From JBNKDD01 sp050288085 (lineage in GTDB: Bacteria; Chloroflexota; Anaerolineae; Aggregatilineales; UBA3940): 23,664 nucleotides of DNA. Made by a program: the position numbers and the translations under genes. Numbering within the stretch: the stretch's first letter is position 1; the number at the start of each line of letters is the position of its first letter. This document shows, one piece after another, positions 1 to 7,473 of the stretch. Below the pieces are notes generated by a model. The model did not search any database. It worked only from the letters and a program-made list of their open reading frames with translations, and was not told the origin of the DNA. The stretch lies in the NCBI GenBank assembly GCA_050288085.1, contig JBNKDD010000057.1, positions 1-23,664 on the forward strand, written 5' to 3'.

Positions 1-333
1 AGGTTGCCCGTACAGGCTCGAAAAGAAGCGATCCAACCCATATGCCCGATTTTGTCACTATCGTCTCATCTCCCGCCAGCAAATACCCTTCAGCCGAGCT
101 GAACAGATGCTGACGAAAAAACAGCCAGAAGGCCAGCGCCCACGGTATCGCCGTATGAAAGAAGCGCTGCACTGTGCGGTAGCTGCCGCCTTTATCCGCC
201 CAGCGCGAGATGTTCAGCATCGTCACGCGGCCTGTCATAGTCAGCATTGCAATGATAATGCGCTTCATCTGCCGCAGCGTAGTTGTGGTGACGTATGGGT
301 CGAGACATTGTAAAAGTGCTAGAATATCGTTCA
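1..333 (-). pseudogene. IS4/IS701-superfamily transposase, N-terminal part, frameshifted and cut by the window edge
   Basis: Reading the minus strand from an ATG at 333-331 gives a transposase N-terminus, MNDILALLQCLDPYV at the start, then an RFFHTAIPWALAFW stretch and AGDETIVTKSG, which carries the first acidic residue of a DDE nuclease. After TKSG (about position 42) the frame is lost: the original frame reads nonsense, while another frame resumes with YGLDRFFSSLYGQP, the expected continuation in this family. The number of bases between TKSG and YGL is not a multiple of three, so the gene is broken. It also runs off the left edge, so only about a quarter of the usual length is visible. Family-level assignment is from recognised sequence pattern; the exact IS family is uncertain. 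Confidence 0.7.
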
Positions 334-334
334 T

Positions 335-388
335 GGGCTTCTCGTAGTATTTGGATTGGTGGGTACCATTCTTTTACTACGAAAGCCC
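335..388. repeat. Inverted repeat upstream of the transposase fragment
   Basis: GGGCTTCTCGTAGTA (335-349) faces TACTACGAAAGCCC (375-388), a near-perfect inverted repeat separated by 25 bases. It lies directly upstream of the transposase start at 333. A second short repeat, TCGCC/GGCGA, sits just outside at about 394-410. These may mark the transposase promoter/operator or the end of the element; I cannot tell which. Confidence 0.45.
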
Positions 389-460
389 TTTTATCGCCTA
401 ATTTTGGCGAAGGTATTGCTATTGAATGTTTATTAAATAGGTGACACAGGTGGCTACCCA

Positions 461-495
461 GTCACTGTCTACCTGACGATTAAGGTAGTGGTGAC
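461..495. repeat. Imperfect inverted repeat at the probable left end of the IS1-type element
   Basis: GTCAC-tgt-CTACCT (461-474) is mirrored by AGGTAG-tg-GTGAC (483-495) around an 8-base centre. IS1-family ends commonly begin with a GGTGA-type sequence, and GGTGAC here points towards the transposase that starts at 563. The repeat could be an IS end or two abutting ends. No matching right end is visible near 1073. Confidence 0.35.
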
Positions 496-562
496 AATTT
501 GACTGATGAGGTATGAAGAGGGCTCCAAGATAAACGACCAAGCCTATCAGGAGAACCTCTTC

Positions 563-1073
563 ATGATACAAACGATTGTAACGCATCAATGCCCGAAATG
601 TGGAAGCGAAAACATGGTCAAGAACGGACACGACTATAAAGGGGCACAGAAATATCATTGCAAAACCTGTGGCGGCTATGGGACTTTGCAAGCCCAGCCA
701 GGATATAGCGGACAGGTTGAGGAACAAGGCAAACGCGCCTTCATGGAACGGGTCAGCCTGCGGGGCATCGAGCGCATCTTTGAACTCTCACGCCGAACCG
801 TGTCTCGCTGGCTGGAGCGCTGGGCCAGCCAACTGCCTCCCTTGTCCGACACGCTGGTCCCCGCCCGCCCGGACGATGTCCTTGAATTGGATGAACTATG
901 GTCATTCGTGGCTCGCAAAGACAACAAACGCTGGGTCTGGGTGGCACTGTGCCGCCGCACGCGGCAAGTGGTGGCCTATTTCATCGGCGACCGCAGTGAG
1001 ACCAGTTGTCTACAACTCTGGCGACGGATCCCCACCGCCTATGGCCGTTTACACACTTTCCTGCACACTACCC
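563..1073 (+). pseudogene. IS1-family transposase, C-terminally truncated
   Basis: The ATG at 563 is preceded by a good ribosome-binding site (AGGAG at about 549). The product starts with an InsA-like zinc-finger/HTH region, CPKCGSENMVKNG and KYHCKTCGGYGT, with paired cysteines. An InsB-like catalytic part follows, ELDELWSFVARKDNKRWVWV and FIGDRSETSCLQLWRRIPTAY. After about GRLHTF (near 1060) the similarity stops; the frame then runs through unrelated codons to a stop at 1144. The catalytic glutamate region and the basic C-terminus of IS1 transposases are therefore absent. InsA and InsB parts lie in one frame with no programmed frameshift, as in the archaeal/Chloroflexi-type IS1 subgroup. The break coincides with the IS630 remnant that follows. 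Confidence 0.75.
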
Positions 1074-1420
1074 TTTATCAGCCAGCAGCCGCAATGACCA
1101 ACTCTCATAGCCTTCTGGCGCTTCACTACAGGCCAGGGCTGTGATGGCGGCTCGTTGTAAACCGTCTATCTCTCGTAGACGTCCAGAGCGGAGTTTATCG
1201 CTCAGAAAGTCCAACCCATATGGTATTTTGTCGCACAGGTTGATACCGTTTGCTTGACGACACCTACAATTTTGGCGACTTCTGTAAAGGTGCGGCCTTG
1301 ATCTAACTCGAGCAGTGCTAACGCTCGTTTGTACGTTTTGACAGCGATGCTGCCTTTCTTTAACAAGCTGGTTAAATAGCTCCGCTCTTCTTCACTGAGT
1401 TTCACATGTTCTTTTTTCAT
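1074..1420 (-). pseudogene. IS630-family transposase remnant, N-terminal part, frameshifted
   Basis: The start at 1420 (MKKEHVKLSEEERSYLTSL) leads into a winged-HTH of the IS630/Tc1 type, ending GRTFTEVAKIVGVVKQTVST. At about 1220 the original frame hits a stop after a few odd residues. A different frame carries on with GLDFLSDKLRSGRLREIDG, then TALACSEAPEGYESWSLRLL and ADK, the normal continuation in this family. Homology ends abruptly at about 1074, next to the truncated IS1 gene, so the DDE catalytic half is missing. One frameshift plus a truncation make it dead. The direct abutment suggests one element inserted into the other, followed by deletion. Confidence 0.75.
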
Positions 1421-1701
1421 GTGCTCAGTTTAGTAGCTTTTTTCTACCAGTCAATTTGTTTATGTTTCTTTTGTAACGGTGTACTAGATAAACGTAGACC
1501 ACAAGTTATGATTACGTTATCTTGATCAATAGCTACCTCTAGTGGGTTGTTCACATGTCATCAAGGAAGGACTGCGCGTACACCAGTCTGGCATACGCGC
1601 AGGTTCTTAGGAGGAACATCCTATGGATGTTCGGAACTGCTCCGGGCACCAGTAGAATGTGAGATGGTGATGAGGCCCAAAACAGAATTCCGTAAAGGAA
1701 G
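1421..1701. other. Intergenic stretch between IS remnant and operon end, no gene seen
   Basis: I see no convincing coding frame, RNA gene or T-tailed hairpin terminator here. The part next to 1420 (a small GTAG..CTAC repeat at about 1434-1448) may be the outer end of the IS630 element. The transport operon ends at 1702 without an obvious intrinsic terminator. Confidence 0.4.
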
Positions 1702-3666
1702 CTAGTCGCCCACAAGTCCTTTGGCTTTGCGTACTGCCGAACTGGCATCGGGGGCAAAACCATCAGCCCCAATGTCATCGCAGAATAACTGGGTTACCCC
1801 AGCCCCACCAACCATGATCTTGACTTGGTCACGCAGACCTGCCTCGTTGATAGCCGTAATCGTAGCGGGCATCATCGGCATGGTTGTGGTCAGCAGCGCC
1901 GACATTCCGATAATCTGCGGTTTGTGTTCAATAATAGCCTCGACAAACACCTCTGGAGGCACGTCTGGGCCGAGGTCGATAACTTCAAATCCAGAGCCTT
2001 CTAGCATCATACCAACTAAGTTCTTACCAATATCATGTAGGTCACCTTTTACGGTTCCGATAACAACTCGGGCAGCATGTTCGCTGCTTCCACCGGTTAG
2101 CAATGGTTTAAGTTCACTCAGGCTAGCTTGAGCGGCTACAGAGGACGCCATCATCTCTGGTAGGAAGTAATCTCCAACCTCAAAACGGCGCCCAACCTCG
2201 GTCATAGCGGGTATTATGCTGCATTCAATAAGTGCTTGCGGAGCAACACCAGCATCTAAGGCTTTCTGGGTGTCCCCACGGACTACTGCAGCATTACCAT
2301 TCAATACAGCATCAGCCAAATCTTCGATTACCGGTGCGGCGCTATCTGGAATGTTGGTACCATTTTCCTTAGCCATAGCCAGTATCTCTTTCATGGAAGG
2401 GGCACAGGCAGGCAGTGCATCAGGGCTGGCGGATACTGCAATGGGTGGCTCTGGTGCGTCCGGATAATCCTTCCAGTATTTATCGGGGCGGCGACCAGGT
2501 GCATTGTCCTCATTAAACACACCATACTCTTGCAGAGTTTCCCACATCGTCATGATATTCTCTGCGGGGACATTGGCCTGGATGTTGTGGACAGCCGCGG
2601 CTACAAAGCCACCACTAGGGCCAAAATCGTCAATCCGTCGGCGAACCTCATTGCGTACTTGTTCTGGCGTCCCATCAGTGAACACACCTTGCGTGTCGAC
2701 CAGGCCGCCCCAGAAGGTAATATCATCACCAAAGTCGCGCTTAAGTGCTTTCGATTCCATTCCCGTCGCATTGACCTGGACCGGATTGATGATGTCCACA
2801 CCGATCTCGATTAGATCCGGGATGATCTCACCAATAGCACCGCAGCAATGGTAGAAAATCTTGGCATCGGTGCGCTCTTTGATGAAGTCAAAGATTTTCT
2901 TGTGACGTGGTTTGATCACTGAACGATAAACGTCGGGGCTCATTAACAGCCCATGCTGCCCGGCCACATCATCAGCTTCCTGCACCACATCAGCATATTC
3001 CCCGACCTTTGGCAGGGCGATGTCCCAGTAGGCTAATTTAAGATCCACAATGGTATCCATCAAGTATTCCAACCATTCCAGGTTGGTGGCCAGATCTGGA
3101 TAGAAGCTCGCAAAGCCACGCTGCCAGGCCGTAACTTCCAGGAATCCCGCAGACAATCCCCCGAGGATGACACACTCACCCAGTTCCTCTGCTACGTGCT
3201 TAGCCCGTTTGCGCAGGCCCTCAAAACGGGTCGGATCGGTGGGATCTGGCCAGGGGAAGTTTTTTATGTCATCGATACTGGTCGCTTTTGCCAATGGGTG
3301 GTCGAACATGTCATAGAAGAAGCCGCCATCCTGAGGTTTGCGCCACCCAATGCCCCATTCATCATAAAAGAAGTCATACCCAGGTAGGTCGGTTGTGTTG
3401 ATTTCGATCTGGAAGGTCGCGGAGGAACGAGGCGCAACATTGCGTATATCAGCGCCCAGCTTCTGACGTACATCGTCATCAACGCTAGCAATCTGCTGAA
3501 AAATGTCCATCACCTGTACATCGACTGTGGGCAATCCCAGGAATTCACGTAGACGATCATAGCTATTGATGTGAATACTGGTAAGCACTGTGCCTCCCAA
3601 ATCAAAGGGCAGCCGATCGGGTTCTTTATGGTTCAGTGCCAGTTTTACTCGTTCACGAGAGTTCAT
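1702..3666 (-). CDS. UroD/MtaA-type methyltransferase fused to a corrinoid-binding protein
   Basis: The 654-residue product combines two modules that are usually separate proteins. Residues about 1-385 are a uroporphyrinogen-decarboxylase-fold domain of the corrinoid methyltransferase kind (MtaA/MtbA-like), opening MNSRERVKLALNHKEPDRLP. It has a candidate metal-ligand motif HCCG at 273-276, then FWGGLVDTQ (318-326) and VHNIQANVP (359-367). Residues about 425-654 are a methionine-synthase-like cap and B12-binding domain: GDLHDIGKN at 541-549 holds the DxHxxG motif, with His544 as predicted cobalt ligand, followed by SALL (589-592) and MVGGAG (618-623). The two are joined by a proline-rich linker (about 400-425). 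It is not HemE: it is too long and carries a B12 domain. Expected role is cytoplasmic methyl transfer through bound corrinoid; the methyl donor is unknown. Last gene of the transport operon, 36 bases after the creatininase gene. Confidence 0.85.
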   Translation of the reverse strand: MNSRERVKLALNHKEPDRLPFDLGGTVLTSIHINSYDRLREFLGLPTVDVQVMDIFQQIASVDDDVRQKLGADIRNVAPRSSATFQIEINTTDLPGYDFFYDEWGIGWRKPQDGGFFYDMFDHPLAKATSIDDIKNFPWPDPTDPTRFEGLRKRAKHVAEELGECVILGGLSAGFLEVTAWQRGFASFYPDLATNLEWLEYLMDTIVDLKLAYWDIALPKVGEYADVVQEADDVAGQHGLLMSPDVYRSVIKPRHKKIFDFIKERTDAKIFYHCCGAIGEIIPDLIEIGVDIINPVQVNATGMESKALKRDFGDDITFWGGLVDTQGVFTDGTPEQVRNEVRRRIDDFGPSGGFVAAAVHNIQANVPAENIMTMWETLQEYGVFNEDNAPGRRPDKYWKDYPDAPEPPIAVSASPDALPACAPSMKEILAMAKENGTNIPDSAAPVIEDLADAVLNGNAAVVRGDTQKALDAGVAPQALIECSIIPAMTEVGRRFEVGDYFLPEMMASSVAAQASLSELKPLLTGGSSEHAARVVIGTVKGDLHDIGKNLVGMMLEGSGFEVIDLGPDVPPEVFVEAIIEHKPQIIGMSALLTTTMPMMPATITAINEAGLRDQVKIMVGGAGVTQLFCDDIGADGFAPDASSAVRKAKGLVGD

Positions 3667-3702
3667 ATCGGGTTTTCCAATTTTTCAGAGTCAACTATTG
3701 TG

Positions 3703-4497
3703 CTAATCAGCGAATAAGGCGGTAACGGTGTCGGCGATACGACGTGCCGCACGACTCATCATTTCATTTCCTGCTTGAACTGTTGCCCGGCGTGGATCAT
3801 CATTGGGATGCACGCTTCGTTCCTGCGTTGGGCTGCCTGAAAAAGTTTCATAATCGATAATGGCGTAATCTGTGTTTCGCAGCGGTTGGTCATCGGGCGG
3901 CAGCGCATCTTGCTTGACGGTCTCCGGGTCAATCGCTAGCATCACGGATGTTTCAATCCTTGAGGCATGCCCAACTTCTAGAATTCCCGAATCGTTGCGA
4001 ACAAAGGGCAGTTTAACTAGAACTTTCACATTGTTTCTGGCATTGATTTCTACTGCCAGCCTTTCCAACGCTTCAATCTGATTGGTAGCTGCGTGACCGG
4101 ATATCAGCACAATGAGTTTGAAGCCAAGTGACTCAGCAATCCGTATCTGCTCGCGTACAACCAGAGCGAACAATTCCTCAGATGAGTAACTGCTTGGCAG
4201 CGAATTAGCCGGAAAATCCATACCAACAACATAGGTGTCCGTGGGTAAACCTAGCCAATCCAGCATCTCTGGTGAACGTTCGCGCTCAGTGCCGATATAA
4301 AGGGTTGGCATCACCAAACCTCCGCTGATTTTCGCAGCTTGCAGAGCAACAGCTTCAGCATTAAAGGCATCAACTCCCAGAGGCAGGTGTGGGCCATGCC
4401 ACTCCAATAAACCCAGGGGGAGGTAGATCACAGGCGTTTGATCTCTTTCCGCGATCACTTCATCCGGTCGGAGATTCTGAATCAGGCGGCTGCGCAT
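3703..4497 (-). CDS. Creatininase-family metal-dependent amidohydrolase
   Basis: The 264-residue product has the creatininase family layout. The LPLGLLEWHGPHLPLGVDAF segment carries the usual metal/catalytic Glu32, His34 and Asp43. SGHAATNQ (133-140) replaces the common NGHGGN, and GHASRIETS (176-184) corresponds to the usual HAGE-x-ETS, with Glu182 kept. Family members hydrolyse cyclic or linear C-N bonds (creatinine, FAPy and mycofactocin-type substrates); the substrate here cannot be read from sequence. The altered NGHGGN motif suggests a divergent subfamily. The gene starts 5 bases after the DUF4380-like gene, so it is co-transcribed and probably acts on the imported compound or a derivative. 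Confidence 0.8.
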   Translation of the reverse strand: MRSRLIQNLRPDEVIAERDQTPVIYLPLGLLEWHGPHLPLGVDAFNAEAVALQAAKISGGLVMPTLYIGTERERSPEMLDWLGLPTDTYVVGMDFPANSLPSSYSSEELFALVVREQIRIAESLGFKLIVLISGHAATNQIEALERLAVEINARNNVKVLVKLPFVRNDSGILEVGHASRIETSVMLAIDPETVKQDALPPDDQPLRNTDYAIIDYETFSGSPTQERSVHPNDDPRRATVQAGNEMMSRAARRIADTVTALFAD

Positions 4498-4502
4498 TTC
4501 TT

Positions 4503-5798
4503 TTATTCCACCTTCGCCTTTGCTAATAGATAATTTCTATGATCAAATTCAGTGTCGACAAGCAGTTCAACCCTCACTACCTCTTCCGGGACGGCCACCA
4601 CCTGGTCCATCGTTACAACAGCTAAGGGCGTGACTGGGCCAAGATTCGCTCGCTCAATCACTTGATCCCATATGTTAAGCAACTGTAAATACAGTTGCCC
4701 GATGTCGAAGACACCAAACTGTCCTTTTAATTTTGCATAGTCGTTTTGGCGATCTACTGTCAATGGCTCTGTACAGCAACCTGCATCGGTAACATCAATC
4801 ACCGGCCCTGCGCAGCGACAAGCACCCCATTCAATTGAGAAGGAGCTTGATTGTCCAGGGGATAGGCTGCGCAAGGTGCTCAATACTTCGGTTTCCATCA
4901 AATAGATTTCGCTTTCTGAATAGTTCAGCGTCTCGACTGCTCCAGCCCCGACTGTCCAGCATTCAACTGTTGCCCCTTGATCGGGATACACACCTTCAGG
5001 ATCAACATCAAAGCATTCGATAAAGGCATAGCCTTCTGCGGCATTGCAGAACGCAATCCAACCCGCGGTCGAATCGACGCCTACCTTGCCAATTTCCCAT
5101 AGATAAGGGGCAATAAACAAGCCATCTTTGGTTTGCCATTGGGGATTATCCTCATCACCAAACATCATCCAGAATCCTCTATCAAATTGACTGTCTGGGT
5201 TAAGAGGGGTAGTTACATAACACTCGGCTTCAAAACCCGCCAATGTGCCATCCGGGCGCAGACGTTCTGCGCGTAGTTGTATTACATCCCAGAAGCTCCA
5301 CCGGATAGGCCGATCGATTACATTAGTGAACTTCAGGTCTACTGAAACTCGTGAGGTGCCTTTGCGAAGCCTGAACTGCCTCGTAATCTGGAGCCCGGTT
5401 CTTTCTTTATCCGGGGGACTGACCATTTGAATAACAATCTGATTTTCATCCCCGCCTATTTTTGATACTTTGTAGCGGCCTGTATCCAGCACCGGGTCAG
5501 GGGGACCATGCCATTGCTCGGCGCTGTCCCAGCCTTGAGGAGAGGGCCAGGTTTTATCGCCCCCATAATTCTTCCAGTCAGACAGGCGTCCTTTCCCAAA
5601 ATTCTCTTCAGTTGTGAACAACTTCCCGGCTAGAGCACGTTCAACGTAGACATAGGGATAAGGACCGAGGTCGTAGGCCATGATACGCCCGCCTATATCG
5701 GGCACAGCAGCCAGCCGAATCAATTCATTTTCGAGATAATAAGCCTCCCAACCCTGAATTGGAGCCTTTCTTGTTCGACACGGATGCAAGTGAGTCAT
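4503..5798 (-). CDS. DUF4380-like, aldose-epimerase-fold protein
   Basis: The 431-residue protein has no signal peptide. Its N-terminal two thirds resemble the DUF4380/galactose-mutarotase-like beta-sandwich: VPDIGGRIMAYDLG (33-46), KNYGGDKTWPSPQGW (76-90), long beta-rich stretches, and a late YSESEIYLMETEVLS segment. The GGDKTWPSPQ motif is typical of carbohydrate-facing members. Function is unproven; binding or epimerising a sugar is the reasonable inference given its place directly after a sugar ABC ATPase. The start ATG at 5798 overlaps the ATPase stop (ATGA), which implies translational coupling. Several cysteines cluster late in the protein (GACRCAG, DAGCC), possibly a metal site or disulfides. 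Confidence 0.65.
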   Translation of the reverse strand: MTHLHPCRTRKAPIQGWEAYYLENELIRLAAVPDIGGRIMAYDLGPYPYVYVERALAGKLFTTEENFGKGRLSDWKNYGGDKTWPSPQGWDSAEQWHGPPDPVLDTGRYKVSKIGGDENQIVIQMVSPPDKERTGLQITRQFRLRKGTSRVSVDLKFTNVIDRPIRWSFWDVIQLRAERLRPDGTLAGFEAECYVTTPLNPDSQFDRGFWMMFGDEDNPQWQTKDGLFIAPYLWEIGKVGVDSTAGWIAFCNAAEGYAFIECFDVDPEGVYPDQGATVECWTVGAGAVETLNYSESEIYLMETEVLSTLRSLSPGQSSSFSIEWGACRCAGPVIDVTDAGCCTEPLTVDRQNDYAKLKGQFGVFDIGQLYLQLLNIWDQVIERANLGPVTPLAVVTMDQVVAVPEEVVRVELLVDTEFDHRNYLLAKAKVE

Positions 5799-7312
5799 GA
5801 TGTCTCCCCGGCTTGTTCTTCATCGGCTACGGCTGTGGCATAAGTCATCAGTAAATCTTCGGTAGCTTCAGAGTGGTGAACAATACCCGTCACACGGCCT
5901 TCATGCATGACAACTATCCGGTGTGACATCGCCAGAATCTCAGGAAGCTCGGATGAGATCAGGATGATGCTGACACCTTCTTCCGCCAGCTTGCGCATCA
6001 GTTGGTAAATCTCGGCTTTGGCCCCAACATCCACGCCATGCGTTGGCTCGTCGAGGATTAGCAGCTTGGGCTTGGTCGCCAGCCAGCGCGCCAGCACTAT
6101 TTTTTGCTGGTTGCCGCCACTTAGACTGCGGACAGGTGCCTCCAATGAGGACAGGCGAATATCAAGCTGTGAGACAAACCATTCTGCAATCTCTTGTTCT
6201 TTGGGTTTGTTGATAATACCGAAGCGAGATATGTTGGGTAGCTCCGCCATTATGATGTTGTCTTTACAACTCATCCCCATAAATAGACTCAGGACTTTCC
6301 GATCCTCCTGAACCATGGCTACCCCATGCCGGATGGCGTCGCCTGCTGATTCGAATGATACGGGTTCGCCCTCAAAAAAGATCTCGCCGCCTTTACAAGG
6401 TGTAGTGCCAAAAATCGCTTGTGCTACATCGCTTCTCCCAGCCCCAACCAATCCGGCGAATCCCATAATCTCGCCGCGTTGAACCGTAAAACTCACATCG
6501 TGAAAGCGTTTCCCCGTCAGGTTTCGGACTTCCAGCAGTATATCTTCGCTGGGAGCCACAATACTCACTGTGCGATACAACTCCCGCCCAACCATCATAT
6601 TGACTACCTGGTTCTCAGTCGCCTCTTTGGCGTCAATAGTGTTAACGTAAACCCCATCTCGCAGAACCGTAATGCGGTCGGAGATATGTAGCACCTCGTC
6701 AATTTTGTGGGACACATAAATGATGGCAATTCCTCGTGCTTTGAGTGCCTCAATCACTTCAAAAAGAAGCTCGGTTTCGGCATCGGAGAGTGAGGAATTC
6801 GGCTCGTCCATGATGATCAGACGGGCATCGGCAGCCAGTGCCTTAGCTATTTCAATCAACTGCCGCTGTGAAATGGAAAGCTCTCGAACAATAGCATTTG
6901 GGTTGATGTCGAGGCCAACTTGTTCTAACACCGCCCTGGCTTTGACCTCTTGTTCCCGCCAATTCACTAAACCCAGATGGGTCGAGAACTGGCCCATAAA
7001 GATATTTTCCGTCACCGTAAGGGAAGGCATCATCGACAATTCCTGGTAGATGATCGCAATCCCTGCATGTTGTGCTTCCGCAGGGTTGGAATATTTGACT
7101 TCCTGCTGTTCATAAATGATGATTCCATCATCACGCTGGTGAACACCACCCAGCACTTTGATCAGGGTTGACTTTCCTGCCCCATTTTCGCCGACCAGAG
7201 CATGAACTTCACCGTAGTTCAAATCGAAATTCACGTGATTTAGTGCCTGCACGCCGCCGAATCGCTTTGATAGGTGTTGGATCTTTAAGATCTGTTCGCC
7301 GTTGTGAGCCAT
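5795..7312 (-). CDS. Sugar ABC transporter ATPase with two nucleotide-binding domains (RbsA/XylG/MglA type)
   Basis: The 505-residue protein has two NBDs, as in carbohydrate uptake transporter class 2 ATPases. NBD1: Walker A GENGAGKS (41-48), Q-loop Gln90, signature LSISQRQ (145-151), Walker B IIMDEP (166-171), H-loop His202. NBD2: degenerate Walker A GLVGAGRS (287-294), signature LSGGNQQK (397-404), Walker B LILDEPT (418-424), and serine in place of the H-loop histidine (SSELPE). This asymmetry, with one good and one degenerate site, is normal for the family. It drives import through the permease encoded upstream. Start chosen by the ribosome-binding site ACGAGGAAAATAA before ATG. Ligand class is pentose/hexose-like; the exact sugar is unknown. 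Confidence 0.93.
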   Translation of the reverse strand: MAHNGEQILKIQHLSKRFGGVQALNHVNFDLNYGEVHALVGENGAGKSTLIKVLGGVHQRDDGIIIYEQQEVKYSNPAEAQHAGIAIIYQELSMMPSLTVTENIFMGQFSTHLGLVNWREQEVKARAVLEQVGLDINPNAIVRELSISQRQLIEIAKALAADARLIIMDEPNSSLSDAETELLFEVIEALKARGIAIIYVSHKIDEVLHISDRITVLRDGVYVNTIDAKEATENQVVNMMVGRELYRTVSIVAPSEDILLEVRNLTGKRFHDVSFTVQRGEIMGFAGLVGAGRSDVAQAIFGTTPCKGGEIFFEGEPVSFESAGDAIRHGVAMVQEDRKVLSLFMGMSCKDNIIMAELPNISRFGIINKPKEQEIAEWFVSQLDIRLSSLEAPVRSLSGGNQQKIVLARWLATKPKLLILDEPTHGVDVGAKAEIYQLMRKLAEEGVSIILISSELPEILAMSHRIVVMHEGRVTGIVHHSEATEDLLMTYATAVADEEQAGETS

Positions 7313-7405
7313 TTATTTTCCTCGTTATTCTGTTTCATGTTATATTGTGTTGAGTAAATCTCACTTGCGGTGAAGGACCACCACCTGTGGGATCATCCAA
7401 ATTTG

Positions 7406-7456
7406 CCTACAGCAACCCTGTAGGGGTTAGGTCGGGCCAATAATTCAATTGGCCCG
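7406..7456 (-). promoter_or_regulatory. Two consecutive RNA hairpins between binding-protein and ATPase genes
   Basis: On the minus-strand transcript, just after the binding-protein stop at 7474, come a 9-bp perfect hairpin (CGGGCCAAT/ATTGGCCCG, 7433-7456, 6-base loop) and a 7-bp perfect hairpin (CCTACAG/CTGTAGG, 7406-7424, 5-base loop). Neither has a U-run, so they are not classical terminators. Position between a binding-protein gene and its ATPase is where stabilising or partly terminating hairpins are often found, keeping binding protein in excess. Confidence 0.6.
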
Positions 7457-7473
7457 GCCCCAGTTCTTTTTAT

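Noticed and set aside
107..313. Plus-strand frame of 68 codons at the left edge
   Set aside because: It is antisense to a recognisable transposase fragment on the minus strand.
1702..3666. Uroporphyrinogen decarboxylase (HemE) of haem synthesis
   Set aside because: The protein is nearly twice the HemE length, carries HCCG and a B12 domain, and sits in a transport operon, so it belongs to the corrinoid methyltransferase branch.
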